A DNA stretch of 18,059 bases from Acholeplasmatales bacterium (GCA_016288675.1 JAEELC010000020.1:1-18059), one strand, 5' to 3'. Shown: positions 1 to 7,808, numbered from the stretch's first letter. Numbers and translations are program-made. Notes: a model not told the origin generated them from the sequence alone.

Positions 1-690
1 AGCTTCCACACTTTTTTCTTTAAGGTTATTCTTTTGTTCGTATTTGTTTAAATATGAAAGAAGAGTATTCATGGTAGTAGATTTACCAGCATTAGTATAA
101 CCAACTAAAGAGACTGTCTTCATTAGGTTATTTTCACGTTTTTTGATATCATTTTTTTTACGTTTAATAACCTCATCTAGCTTACGTTCGGTTTGTAATA
201 TTTGATTTTGTAATGCTCTACGATCAAGCTCTAATTGAGTTTCACCGCTACCTTTGCTGCCAATACCTCCTCCTTGTCTATCAAATCCTTCATGGAATGT
301 TTGAATACGAGGAAGTAGGTAACGTAAATTAGCAAGCTTTATTTCTAAACGAGCTTCAGGAGTTTGAGCACGAGCTCTAAAGATATCAAGTATCACATAT
401 GCTCTATCTAATACAGATGAAGATAAATAACTATCTAGATTAAACATTTGGGCAGGACTTAGCTCATCATCAAAAACAATGTAGTCTGGTTCATAAACAG
501 CTTCCATCATTTTTAATTCTTCAAGCTTACCTTGTCCTATATATGTTTTATTATTAAATTTATCTAATTTTTGAGTTAAACGTGCACATTCACTAATATC
601 TAAAGTTTCTAATAAGGCATTTAGTTCATCTAAACTTTTATTAGCTTCTTCAATATTATTTGATGCACAAACAATAATAGCTTTTTTCAT
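1..690 (-). CDS. hflX: GTPase HflX, ribosome-associated (5' part; 3' end beyond window)
   Basis: The minus-strand frame opens at the ATG complementary to 688-690 and stays open for 230 codons to base 1, so the C-terminal part of the G domain is missing. HflX GTPases bind the large ribosomal subunit and split or rescue stalled ribosomes, notably under stress. Visible hallmarks are FDDELSPAQ (residues 73-81), the HflX-specific linker GSKGSGETQLELDRR (144-158) and a P-loop GYTNAGKST (197-205). The family's LDRT segment reads LDRA here (94-97). A charged helix between 159 and 188 precedes the G domain, as usual. A GGTGAT Shine-Dalgarno lies at 695-700 on the minus strand. TATAAT-like hexamers on that strand at 710-715 and 719-724 could serve as -10 boxes, without a convincing -35. 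It is transcribed away from cdaA. Confidence 0.95.
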   Translation of the reverse strand, partial: MKKAIIVCASNNIEEANKSLDELNALLETLDISECARLTQKLDKFNNKTYIGQGKLEELKMMEAVYEPDYIVFDDELSPAQMFNLDSYLSSSVLDRAYVILDIFRARAQTPEARLEIKLANLRYLLPRIQTFHEGFDRQGGGIGSKGSGETQLELDRRALQNQILQTERKLDEVIKRKKNDIKKRENNLMKTVSLVGYTNAGKSTTMNTLLSYLNKYEQKNNLKEKSVEA

Positions 691-788
691 TAATATCACC
701 AACTTGCATATTATAACAATTATACAATAAAATGTATAGTTTTTGACTTTATAATGTCGTAACTTGTCTTTTTTTCATCATAAATATT

Positions 789-797
789 TGATATAAT
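789..797 (+). promoter_or_regulatory. Extended -10 promoter for the cdaA operon
   Basis: TGATATAAT is a perfect TATAAT hexamer with the TGn extension, about 23 bases before the cdaA start. No good -35 hexamer is present at 16-18 bases; TTGTCT at 764-769 is too far away. Extended -10 promoters tolerate this. The same TGATAT(A/G)AT string recurs at 7809-7817 and 13228-13236, which supports its use as a promoter in this genome. Confidence 0.55.
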
Positions 798-820
798 AAA
801 TTATAAAGTGGGTGATTTAT

Positions 821-1582
821 ATGATTCTTACAATTCAAGAATTTTTCCAACAATATTGGAAATGGTTTTTAGAAGCTTATCTAATCATATTTGTAGTCAT
901 TATTCCTTTAAGATTCATCTTAAAGAATAAAAGAACAGTATTCATTGGATTAGTTTATGCAATCATATTAGGTATATTGTTTTTAGCGAGATATTTAGAG
1001 CTTAAAGTTGTTTATAATATATATTATTATTTGATGCTTGTTTATCCAGTTGGTGCATTTGTTTTCTTTTCTTCAGATATAAAGAAGGGTTATGAAGCAA
1101 TGCATAATAAGAATAAAAAAATAACATTATTATCAAGTTCTATTAAAACTAAGAATGAGGTTGCTGATGCCTGCATGTATCTTTCAAAAAAACGTATAGG
1201 TGCATTAATTACTATTGAAAAGCATAATTCGTTAGATCAATTTGCTAGTAAAGCTATTAAAATTGACTCAGAAGTATCAAAAGAATTAATTATTAATATT
1301 TTTACTCCATATACACCACTTCATGATGGTGCTGTAATTATTCGTGGAAATAGAATTAGATGTGCTGGTGCATATTATAATTTAACGGATAATCAAGATG
1401 ATATTGATAAAACTACAGGTTCTCGTCATAGAGCTGCATTAGGTATTTCAGAAGTAACAGACTCTCTTACTATCTGTGTATCAGAAGAAACAGGTGATAT
1501 TAGCCTTGCAACTGAAGGTTTAATGATTGAGGCTAATGATAAAAACAAGTTACTTGAATATCTTGATTTATTCTTACAATAA
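821..1582 (+). CDS. cdaA: Membrane diadenylate cyclase CdaA (c-di-AMP synthase)
   Basis: CdaA condenses two ATP into cyclic di-AMP, the second messenger for potassium, osmotic and cell-wall homeostasis in Firmicutes. The 253-residue protein has three predicted membrane segments near its N terminus (about residues 15-34, 38-56 and 65-84), then a cytosolic DisA_N/DAC domain. The two catalytic motifs are intact: DGA at 169-171 within TPLHDGAVII, and RHR at 202-204 within GSRHRAALGIS. I chose ATG 821 because an 11-base stretch at 806-816 matches the anti-Shine-Dalgarno complement AAGGAGGTGAT at nine positions; a GTG at 812 lies inside that site. It is the first gene of the long plus-strand operon. 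In most Firmicutes cdaA is followed by cdaR (YbbR repeats) and glmM; neither is present here. Confidence 0.95.
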   Translation: MILTIQEFFQQYWKWFLEAYLIIFVVIIPLRFILKNKRTVFIGLVYAIILGILFLARYLELKVVYNIYYYLMLVYPVGAFVFFSSDIKKGYEAMHNKNKKITLLSSSIKTKNEVADACMYLSKKRIGALITIEKHNSLDQFASKAIKIDSEVSKELIINIFTPYTPLHDGAVIIRGNRIRCAGAYYNLTDNQDDIDKTTGSRHRAALGISEVTDSLTICVSEETGDISLATEGLMIEANDKNKLLEYLDLFLQ

Positions 1583-1596
1583 AGAGGTGTTTAATA

Positions 1597-1788
1597 ATGA
1601 AGATTTTAGGTTATATATTCGCATTCATATTAAATCCTTTTGGCATGTTGTTTGAAACAGATATTAAGAGTACATCTGTTTCAAAGCATAAATGGCTAGA
1701 AATATTATTATTAGTAATAATATCAATTGCTGCTGCAGCAAGTATTGTCTATGTATCACATAGATTTATGGAAAGGAAGCCACTATAA
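1597..1788 (+). CDS. Small membrane protein of unknown function, cdaA-linked
   Basis: This is a 63-residue protein I do not recognise. It has a hydrophobic N-terminal stretch (about residues 3-18), a short polar loop, and a confident membrane helix at about 34-54 that is rich in Ile, Leu and Ala. A short basic tail (HRFMERKPL) follows. The AGAGGTG Shine-Dalgarno at 1584-1590 is well placed. The gene starts 14 bases after cdaA and its stop shares one base with the next start (TAATG at 1786-1790), so translation with both neighbours is likely coupled. It occupies the place where cdaR normally stands but is far too short and has no YbbR repeats. A membrane partner of CdaA or of the downstream PAS protein is an inference from position only. 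Confidence 0.75.
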   Translation: MKILGYIFAFILNPFGMLFETDIKSTSVSKHKWLEILLLVIISIAAAASIVYVSHRFMERKPL

Positions 1789-3308
1789 TGAATACTTTAT
1801 TATATCCATTATCAGTAGTGCTATTAAGTATATTTCTTATCCTATGTCTAGTAAGAGAAAGTCTTGAAAAAGGACGCTTATTAAAATTAAGATTAGGTGT
1901 AGCTTGTTTAATTACATTTAGCTTAGTTGTTATATTAGTTATATATAAGTATTTAGTTCTTGAAATAATGGAATTATATGTATTACCTACATATATTGTT
2001 ATTATTGGTATTCTTTTATTAAATTCTATTTATATATCTATTAAAGAATATAAGATAAGAGAAGTTTATTATTCTTGTGTAACTGAACAAAATTATTTTT
2101 GTTATTTAAATAAATCTGATAAGATTCGTAATATTTCATACGCTTTCGCATCTTTATTTAATGCTACACCAGGACAACTTAAAAATAATAGATTTTTAGA
2201 TTGCTTACAAGCACGTTATTCTAATTTAATAATTAATGAAAATAAATATAATTCATCTAATATTAGTCATGTCTTTGACGCAATAAAGACTAGCAAGTCT
2301 GATTTAAAGCTTGTAATTAGATGTCTTGATTTACAAGGTAATGATTTAGAAATTTGTTTAATTGATAGACCTATTATTAATAATAACAAATTTGTTGGTC
2401 ATGTATTGTTTGGTAAAACACTTGATTCTAAAACTTTAGATAACCAAGAAGAAGAGTTAAATTCTAAAAATATTAAATTAGAAATGAATAAATTACGTAT
2501 TACTACAATTTTACAAAATAGTAATGATTCTATTTATTTCTATAATTTAGATAATAATTCTGTATGGGCTAATAATCATTTGGTAGACACTATTGGCTTA
2601 TCAGGTAATGCTATAAGCTATGAAGAATTAAAAAGACGGATTCATCCTGATGATTTAGTGTTCTACAATAACACTATTGAAGCTTTAAATAAAGAAAATT
2701 CTACATATGATGTCAAATATAGAATTAGAGATAAATATGATTATACATATGTCCATGAAAGAGGACAAAAGGTATATGGCCCACAAACAGAAATTATCGG
2801 TATTATTTTAACTGATAAAAAAACTAGTTTAAATAAGAGTGGTAATCCTGTCCTTGATTCATTACGTTCTGAAGAGGAATTAAAAACAGCATTAAATACA
2901 TTATCTTCACGTGCAGTAGAACTTGTATGCTTAAGATTTGAAGATATTAGAATAATAAATGAAAAATATGGCAGACAAACTGGCGATCAAATCATGGCTG
3001 ACTATATTAATCTTATTTCTAAATATTTTGTAAATGATAATTTATTCTTTAGAACAGGTGGTCTAGAATTCTTCTTTATCATGACTGATTATAAGAAGAT
3101 GGAACGCTTGAAAGCGGAATTAGAGAAGGGTGTTATTACTAAAGCTCCTAGTAAGTATGGTGAAAATAATATAACTATACATACGACAATGGGTATTATT
3201 GCTAATACAATTGTTAAGGATAGTAATAAGCTAATTAGCTTTGCACGTCAAAGTAATAGTTTTGTTCATAATGAAAACTATACAAAAGACTATAATTATT
3301 ATGAATAA
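1788..3308 (+). CDS. Membrane sensor with PAS domain(s) and degenerate GGDEF domain
   Basis: The 506-residue protein has three predicted membrane helices (about 4-22, 36-54 and 62-85). A PAS-like region follows at about 95-215, then a clearer PAS_3-type domain at about 236-343 containing IHPDDL and YRIRDKYDYTYVHERGQ. The C terminus (about 355-490) aligns with GGDEF domains: IINEKYG matches the usual IND.YG, and RTGGLEFFF (422-430) is the signature loop. Both metal-binding positions are altered. The first aspartate is R383 and the third signature residue is L426, so diguanylate cyclase activity is unlikely. The plan resembles the N-terminal part of the c-di-AMP phosphodiesterase GdpP (membrane helices, PAS, degenerate GGDEF) but has no DHH/DHHA1 domain. 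Linkage to cdaA suggests a role in c-di-AMP signalling; this is inference. Confidence 0.8.
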   Translation: MNTLLYPLSVVLLSIFLILCLVRESLEKGRLLKLRLGVACLITFSLVVILVIYKYLVLEIMELYVLPTYIVIIGILLLNSIYISIKEYKIREVYYSCVTEQNYFCYLNKSDKIRNISYAFASLFNATPGQLKNNRFLDCLQARYSNLIINENKYNSSNISHVFDAIKTSKSDLKLVIRCLDLQGNDLEICLIDRPIINNNKFVGHVLFGKTLDSKTLDNQEEELNSKNIKLEMNKLRITTILQNSNDSIYFYNLDNNSVWANNHLVDTIGLSGNAISYEELKRRIHPDDLVFYNNTIEALNKENSTYDVKYRIRDKYDYTYVHERGQKVYGPQTEIIGIILTDKKTSLNKSGNPVLDSLRSEEELKTALNTLSSRAVELVCLRFEDIRIINEKYGRQTGDQIMADYINLISKYFVNDNLFFRTGGLEFFFIMTDYKKMERLKAELEKGVITKAPSKYGENNITIHTTMGIIANTIVKDSNKLISFARQSNSFVHNENYTKDYNYYE

Positions 3309-3792
3309 GAAAGAACTTAGAAAATTTGCATTAGCTAAGAGAAAAGAATTAACCTATAACAAGGATGAGTTAATTAAAGATATATTAAAGGTAATAAACG
3401 GCAAGAATATTGCCGTTTATTATCCTATGAAAGATGAAATTGATTTATTAGCTTTAAAAGAATATGGATTTAATTTATTATTTCCACGAGTAAATGGAAA
3501 TGATATGGACTTCTATAAAGATGTAACATTATTTAAAAAATCAAATTTTAATGTTTTAGAGCCAATAAATGGTACTAAAGTATCAAAAGATGAAATTGAT
3601 TTTATGCTTGTGCCTGCACTTGTTATAAATAAAGATTTATATAGAATTGGTTATGGCAAGGGATATTATGATAGATATATTAAAGATAGAAACTATAAAG
3701 CCTATGGTGTATGCTATGAAAAATTATATTTAGATTTTATCCCGGAAGAACATGATCAAAAATTAGATGGAGTTATTATATGCAAACAGTAA
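3301..3792 (+). CDS. 5-formyltetrahydrofolate cyclo-ligase
   Basis: This cytosolic enzyme uses ATP to convert 5-formyl-THF to 5,10-methenyl-THF, returning stored folate to the one-carbon pool that feeds purine and thymidylate synthesis. The family signature GYGKGYYDRY is at residues 117-126. YYPMKDEIDL (40-49) and the C-terminal LDGVIICKQ also fit. At 163 residues it is slightly shorter than the usual 180-200. I chose ATG 3301 because MNKKELRKFALAKRKEL is the typical family N terminus; an in-frame ATG at 3271 and a TTG at 3241 would add residues encoded inside the upstream gene. It overlaps the previous gene by 8 bases and has no clear Shine-Dalgarno, so translation probably depends on coupling. 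Confidence 0.93.
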   Translation: MNKKELRKFALAKRKELTYNKDELIKDILKVINGKNIAVYYPMKDEIDLLALKEYGFNLLFPRVNGNDMDFYKDVTLFKKSNFNVLEPINGTKVSKDEIDFMLVPALVINKDLYRIGYGKGYYDRYIKDRNYKAYGVCYEKLYLDFIPEEHDQKLDGVIICKQ

Positions 3793-4397
3793 TTTTACTA
3801 ATGGCGGGACGTGGTACACGTACTGGATTAAAAGAAAATAAAATGATGTATAAAATTAATAACAAGCCAATGTATCAATATGTGCTTGATACATTTAAAT
3901 CTTTTAATATGCCTATAATCCTTGTTGTTGGTAAATCTGATTATGATTATGTTAGACATAATGTATCTGAAAATATTACTGTAGTACTAGGCGGAGAGAC
4001 ACGAAATGAATCAGTATTAAATGCACTTGAGCATGTTAAAACAGATCGTGTTATGATTCATGATGCTGCTCGTGTACTTGTTAGTAAAGATATTATACAA
4101 GCTTGTATTAATAATAATGCTGATGCATATTATGTTGCTGTTCCTTTGAAAGATACTATTAGGGATAAAAAGTCACAAAAGACTTTAGATAGAAGCTTAT
4201 ATTATTCTGTTCAAACACCACAAGGTGGTAAAACTGATTTGTTCAAGCAATATGAAAAATATTCTACTACTGATGATATTTCATCATTTGACAACACTAA
4301 TGTTAAAATAGATGTTATTATAGGTAGTGATTATAATTTTAAGGTTACTACTGAATTTGATATTAAAATGGTAGAAAACTTACTTAAGGAGGATTAA
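3780..4397 (+). CDS. ispD: 2-C-methyl-D-erythritol 4-phosphate cytidylyltransferase IspD
   Basis: IspD joins CTP and methylerythritol phosphate to give CDP-methylerythritol in the non-mevalonate isoprenoid pathway. The 205-residue protein has the nucleotide-binding glycine loop LMAGRGTRTG (7-16), K21, HDAAR (94-98), PLKDTIRD (122-129), LDRS (136-139), QTPQGG (145-150) and FKVTT (187-191). The set of substrate-binding positions therefore looks intact. It is somewhat diverged: the loop begins with Met rather than Ala, HDAARP lacks its proline, and the chain is about 20-25 residues shorter than usual. It overlaps the cyclo-ligase gene by 13 bases and has its Shine-Dalgarno (GGAG, 3769-3772) inside that gene. 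IspF follows after one base. Related cytidylyltransferases (TarI-type) are the main alternative, but the ispF neighbour favours IspD. Confidence 0.9.
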   Translation: MQTVILLMAGRGTRTGLKENKMMYKINNKPMYQYVLDTFKSFNMPIILVVGKSDYDYVRHNVSENITVVLGGETRNESVLNALEHVKTDRVMIHDAARVLVSKDIIQACINNNADAYYVAVPLKDTIRDKKSQKTLDRSLYYSVQTPQGGKTDLFKQYEKYSTTDDISSFDNTNVKIDVIIGSDYNFKVTTEFDIKMVENLLKED

Positions 4398-4398
4398 T

Positions 4399-4875
4399 AT
4401 GATTCGTATTGGTAATGCGTATGATACACATAGATTGGTAGAAAACAGAGATTTAATTCTAGGTGGAGTTAAGGTTGATTATAGACTTGGATTACTAGGA
4501 CATAGTGATGCTGATGTAGTATTACATGCTATTGCTAATGCTTTCTTAGGAAGTTTAGCTTTAGGAGATTTAGGTACATTCTTCCCTGATACAGCCTCAG
4601 AAACTCTTAATATGGACAGCAAGGAAATATTACGTCAATGCTATAAGAAGGTTACTGATAAGGGATATAAATTAGTAAATATGGATGTAATGATTTTTTC
4701 CCAAGAAGTTAAAATTAATCCAATTAGAGAAGAGATAAGAAAAAATGTAGCTGCAATTTTAAATTGCTCACTAAATCAAGTTTCAATTAAAGCTACTACA
4801 GGAGAACATATTGGTTATATTGGTAGAAATGAAGGAATCTCTTGTGAAGCAACTCTTTTAATTAGTAATGATTAA
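4399..4875 (+). CDS. ispF: 2-C-methyl-D-erythritol 2,4-cyclodiphosphate synthase IspF
   Basis: IspF cyclises CDP-methylerythritol 2-phosphate to methylerythritol 2,4-cyclodiphosphate, releasing CMP; the functional enzyme is a trimer with a divalent metal at each site. The 158-residue length is standard. Metal ligands are visible as D9 and H11 in YDTHR and H43 in VVLHAI, and GHSDAD (34-39) and GDLGTFFPDT are family hallmarks. AAGGAGGA directly upstream, at the end of ispD, is a near-perfect Shine-Dalgarno. The neighbouring ispD supplies the enzyme two steps earlier in the pathway; ispE is not in this window. Confidence 0.96.
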   Translation: MIRIGNAYDTHRLVENRDLILGGVKVDYRLGLLGHSDADVVLHAIANAFLGSLALGDLGTFFPDTASETLNMDSKEILRQCYKKVTDKGYKLVNMDVMIFSQEVKINPIREEIRKNVAAILNCSLNQVSIKATTGEHIGYIGRNEGISCEATLLISND

Positions 4876-4907
4876 ATAATTGTGGTATACTTTAAGCAGG
4901 TGATTCT

Positions 4908-5495
4908 ATGGTAGTTAAAACAACTAAAGGATGTTATGAAATCCTAAAAAATGTAAGAAACGCTTTTGTACAAGAAGCTTTTGAACAATATTATATTGAA
5001 GAAATATTTGATTCTTATCCATATGTTGTAATTGATTTTGCAGATGAAAAACCACGTGTTAAAGGATTTGATGATAAGCCTACTTCGCCATCTTATTTCC
5101 ATTACATAATGGATTATTTGCAAGAATCTTGTAATTTTCTTGCACCATATGCTATTTTGCGTCGTATTGATGAGGAATATTATAATCAGCATAAAGCAGA
5201 TAAAGAAAATGAATCAATTACTAAAGAATTTGCAACAATACCATCTATGGCTAAAGAAAACTTTGATAAAGATTCGTTAATTCTTGAACAAAGTAGTCCA
5301 AGCAAAGTAAATGTTAAATTTGACCCAATGAAGTATAATTCAATAGGCCTTTATGATTTACCTATGGATATTGTTAGCGAAATTGAGAAAGATAGAGCTC
5401 AGGAAAGCCGTATGAATAGAAATAAAAGGGCAAAAAAAACTGGAAACTTCAATGGAAATAAAACAAAAGTATTCCAGCATACAAATGCTAGTTAG
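4908..5495 (+). CDS. YutD-like protein (DUF1027) with long basic C-terminal extension
   Basis: Residues about 10-90 resemble Bacillus YutD (DUF1027). Matching features are VRNAFVQEAFEQYY followed by a Y-V-V-I-D strand, then PRVKGF, and later CNFLAPYAILRRI, close to the family's CNFGCAYFVLKK-like end. The function of YutD is unknown. The match is from memory of the family pattern, so it is moderate. Beyond residue 95 the protein carries a further 100 residues that are polar, probably disordered, and end in a basic segment (NRNKRAKKTG, 170-179); typical YutD is only about 100 residues. A good AGCAGGTGAT Shine-Dalgarno (4895-4904) precedes ATG 4908. In Bacillus yutD lies near yutI (NifU-type), which matches the next gene here. 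Confidence 0.65.
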   Translation: MVVKTTKGCYEILKNVRNAFVQEAFEQYYIEEIFDSYPYVVIDFADEKPRVKGFDDKPTSPSYFHYIMDYLQESCNFLAPYAILRRIDEEYYNQHKADKENESITKEFATIPSMAKENFDKDSLILEQSSPSKVNVKFDPMKYNSIGLYDLPMDIVSEIEKDRAQESRMNRNKRAKKTGNFNGNKTKVFQHTNAS

Positions 5496-5506
5496 GATGT
5501 GGTTCT

Positions 5507-5755
5507 ATGGAAAACAATATGAGTTTTGATGATCAAGTATATGCAATTAATGAAATTTTAGATAAGATGCGCCCGTATATGAATGCTGAAGGTGGAGATC
5601 TTCAATATGTAGATTTCAAGGACGGTATTGTATATATTAAAGTTATTGGCGCTTGTGCTGATTGTGGCATGATAGATTTAGATATATCAGAAGGTATAGA
5701 AGCAATGCTAATTGATTCTGTTCCTGGTGTAATTGGTGTGGAGCAAGTTAAGTAA
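5507..5755 (+). CDS. NifU C-terminal-domain Fe-S scaffold protein (YutI-like)
   Basis: The 82-residue protein is a free-standing NifU C-terminal domain, which carries or assembles iron-sulfur clusters for delivery to apo-proteins. It shows MRPYMNAEGGDLQYVDFKDGIV in its first half, the CxxC cluster ligand motif CADC at residues 50-53, and the typical ending VPGVIGVEQV. After CADC the sequence reads GMIDLDI rather than the more usual Pro-Ser-Ser-Thr segment, a mild divergence. ATG 5507 gives the better-spaced start; an in-frame ATG at 5519 is possible. Only a weak GGATGTGG ribosome site precedes it. It sits 11 bases after the YutD-like gene and one base before the DUF212 start. Confidence 0.9.
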   Translation: MENNMSFDDQVYAINEILDKMRPYMNAEGGDLQYVDFKDGIVYIKVIGACADCGMIDLDISEGIEAMLIDSVPGVIGVEQVK

Positions 5756-5756
5756 T

Positions 5757-6266
5757 ATGGAGTTAGCTATTAGTAGAGCAACAGGTCCAAAGGTAGTATG
5801 TATTGTTATATCATCTTTACTTGCGATGCTTGTTGCACAAATTTGGAAAGTTATATATCATTCGGTTAAGCAAAAACGTTTTGCTTGGCGTTATTTTTTC
5901 ACAACAGGTGGAATGCCTAGTTCGCATTCATCAACAATGGTTAGTATGGTAACAACTCTTGCTATATTGCAATTACGCTATGAAGGTGGAGTTGGATATG
6001 AATTTGCTATAGCTGTAGCATTTACTATTGTTGTTATTTATGACGCAATGGGTATTCGTTATCAAGCTGGTAAGCATGCTGACATGCTTAATAAGTTATT
6101 AAAAACTGAACCTGAAAATGTAAGAGAAGAAGTAGGTTTTGATGAAAACAACGAACTTAAGGTTTCTTTAGGACATAAGCCATTAGAAGTTGCTATTGGT
6201 ATTACACTTGGCGTTATAGTAGGTATTCTATGTGGAATTATGTATATTTTAATCATTAATGTTTAA
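5757..6266 (+). CDS. DUF212 / divergent PAP2 family membrane protein (YuiD-like)
   Basis: The 169-residue integral membrane protein resembles Bacillus YuiD. The phosphatase-like motif GGMPSSHS is at 51-58 and [14 protein letters not shown] at 95-108, with membrane segments at about 12-33, 58-73, 82-101 and near the C terminus (about 147-168). The family is a divergent relative of PAP2 acid phosphatases; substrate and activity are not established. I chose ATG 5757, which follows the nifU-type stop by one base; a TTG at 5733 would extend it into that gene without resembling the family N terminus. Isoprenoid-lipid phosphatase activity has been imagined for PAP2 relatives, but nothing here shows it beyond the neighbouring isp genes. 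Confidence 0.85.
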   Translation: MELAISRATGPKVVCIVISSLLAMLVAQIWKVIYHSVKQKRFAWRYFFTTGGMPSSHSSTMVSMVTTLAILQLRYEGGVGYEFAIAVAFTIVVIYDAMGIRYQAGKHADMLNKLLKTEPENVREEVGFDENNELKVSLGHKPLEVAIGITLGVIVGILCGIMYILIINV

Positions 6267-6280
6267 AAAAAGAGGTATAT

Positions 6281-7603
6281 ATGAAAAACTTTAGTTTTGA
6301 AATTGATAATATCAAGAAGTTCTTAAATGAAGAAGAACTAAATAGTGAGTCACAATTAGTCTTAAACTCATTTGACACATTAATGAGTCAAAAGGGTGAA
6401 GGTAATGATTTTTTAGGTTGGTTAAATCTTCCTGTTGATTATGACAAGTCAGAATTTGACCGCATTAAGAAAGCAGCAGCACGTATTAGATCTAATTCTA
6501 ATGTGCTTTTATCTGTAGGTATTGGTGGTTCTTATCTTGGAGCTAAATGCTGTGTTGAATTATTTAAGAAGTATTTCGGTAATTCTGATTTAGAAGTTAT
6601 TTTTGTAGGTAACCAAATATCTTCAACATACTTACATGAATTACTTGCTTATTTAAAGGATAAGGAATATTCAATTAATGTTATTTCAAAAAGTGGTACT
6701 ACAACAGAGCCTGCTATTGCATTCCGTGTATTAAAGGCAGCACTTGAAGAAAAATATGGTAAGGAAGAAGCTAAAAATCGTATTTATGCAACAACTGATA
6801 AAGCTCGTGGAGCTTTAAAAACTTTATCAGATGCTGAAGGATATGAAACATTTGTAGTTCCTGATAATGTTGGTGGTAGATTCTCAGTTCTAACAGCAGT
6901 TGGTTTACTACCTATTGCTTGTGCGGAAATTGATATTGATGCAATTATGAAGGGTGCACAAGATGCAAGAAGCATTTATCAAGTAAGAGATACTAACAAT
7001 GATGCTGTTAAGTATGCAGCAATTCGTAATGCTTTATATAATAAAGGATACGATGTTGAATTACTTGTTAATTATGAACCACGTTTAACATATTTTGCTG
7101 AATGGTGGAAACAATTGTTTGGTGAATCAGAAGGTAAAGACCACAAAGGTATTTATCCTTCAAGTGTTTCATTCTCAACTGACCTACATTCATTAGGCCA
7201 AATGATTCAAGATGGTAAGAGACATTTCTTTGAAACTGTTATCAATGTTGAGACTCCTGAATTTGATTTAAATATACCTTTTGATGAAGATAATCTTGAT
7301 GGATTAAATTATTTAACAGGTCATACTATGGATTATGTTAATAAACAAGCTATGGAAGGTACTACAATTGCTCATACTAATGGTGGTACTCCAAATATGC
7401 GTATTAATTTATCTGAAGTTTCTCCATATAACTTTGGTTATATTGTATATTTCTTTGAATTTGCATGTGCACTAAGTGCTTATACACTTAAAGTTAATCC
7501 ATTTAATCAACCTGGTGTAGAAGAATATAAGAAAAATATGTTCGCTTTACTTAATAAACCAGGCTATGAAGAACTAAGAAAAGAATTATTAGCTAAGAAA
7601 TAA
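6281..7603 (+). CDS. pgi: Glucose-6-phosphate isomerase
   Basis: Pgi interconverts glucose-6-phosphate and fructose-6-phosphate in glycolysis and gluconeogenesis. At 440 residues it is the short Bacillus-type enzyme. Sugar-isomerase domains are evident from GIGGSYLG (80-87), SKSGTTTE (136-143), GGRFS (198-202) and the catalytic-glutamate loop GESEGK (281-286). AGAGG lies at 6270-6274, seven bases before the ATG. It follows the DUF212 gene by 14 bases and is the last gene before a strong terminator, so it probably ends the long operon. Its product fructose-6-phosphate is also a substrate of the phosphoketolase encoded downstream. Confidence 0.98.
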   Translation: MKNFSFEIDNIKKFLNEEELNSESQLVLNSFDTLMSQKGEGNDFLGWLNLPVDYDKSEFDRIKKAAARIRSNSNVLLSVGIGGSYLGAKCCVELFKKYFGNSDLEVIFVGNQISSTYLHELLAYLKDKEYSINVISKSGTTTEPAIAFRVLKAALEEKYGKEEAKNRIYATTDKARGALKTLSDAEGYETFVVPDNVGGRFSVLTAVGLLPIACAEIDIDAIMKGAQDARSIYQVRDTNNDAVKYAAIRNALYNKGYDVELLVNYEPRLTYFAEWWKQLFGESEGKDHKGIYPSSVSFSTDLHSLGQMIQDGKRHFFETVINVETPEFDLNIPFDEDNLDGLNYLTGHTMDYVNKQAMEGTTIAHTNGGTPNMRINLSEVSPYNFGYIVYFFEFACALSAYTLKVNPFNQPGVEEYKKNMFALLNKPGYEELRKELLAKK

Positions 7604-7631
7604 AAAACACTCGATTTTCGAGTGTTTTTTT
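7602..7631 (+). terminator. Intrinsic terminator after pgi
   Basis: AACACTCGA (7606-7614) pairs perfectly with TCGAGTGTT (7618-7626) over a 3-base loop and is followed by a run of seven T (7625-7631). A run of A on the left side lets the stem extend and could allow weak function in the other direction. It closes the transcript that begins at cdaA. Confidence 0.9.
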
Positions 7632-7779
7632 ATTTGCAGCATGTTTTTCTTTGTTTAAAAAAGAGAAAAAGTTAAAAAACTCAAAAAAGTCGTGTGAAAT
7701 TTATGTGAAAAACTCAATGTTGAAATTTTTAAATAGATAAAAATGCTAAAAAGTCAAAAAAATAATTAAATAATAATTA

Positions 7780-7793
7780 AGAAAACGCTTTTA
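7780..7793 (+). promoter_or_regulatory. cre-like (CcpA/LacI-type) operator upstream of the xfp unit
   Basis: AGAAAACGCTTTTA differs at two of 14 positions from an ideal Bacillus cre, TGAAAACGCTTTCA. It has the CG-centred palindrome typical of LacI-family proteins. It lies 19-32 bases before the extended -10 at 7812-7817, over the -35 position, where a bound regulator would be expected to repress. Carbon control of a phosphoketolase is biologically sensible. A second CG-centred palindrome with the same core precedes the pur operon (14590-14607). Confidence 0.5.
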
Positions 7794-7808
7794 TAATATT
7801 TTAAGTAA

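Noticed and set aside
743..755. TTGACT directly followed by TATAAT between hflX and cdaA
   Set aside because: The hexamers are separated by a single base, so they cannot form one promoter. The extended -10 at 789-797 is better placed.
4883..4891. Extended -10-like TGGTATACT between ispF and the YutD-like gene
   Set aside because: Transcription would begin at about 4898, inside the Shine-Dalgarno of the next gene, and there is no good -35. It was left out as a promoter.
4944..5192. Minus-strand open frame of 82 codons
   Set aside because: It lies wholly inside the YutD-like gene, has no ribosome site, and its translation is a low-complexity Ile/Phe/Asn-rich string typical of the antisense of AT-rich coding DNA.
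7693..7710. Direct repeat TGTGAAA spaced 11 bases
   Set aside because: There are only two copies of a 7-base A-rich word in an A-rich gap, more than 100 bases from the promoter. It could easily be chance.
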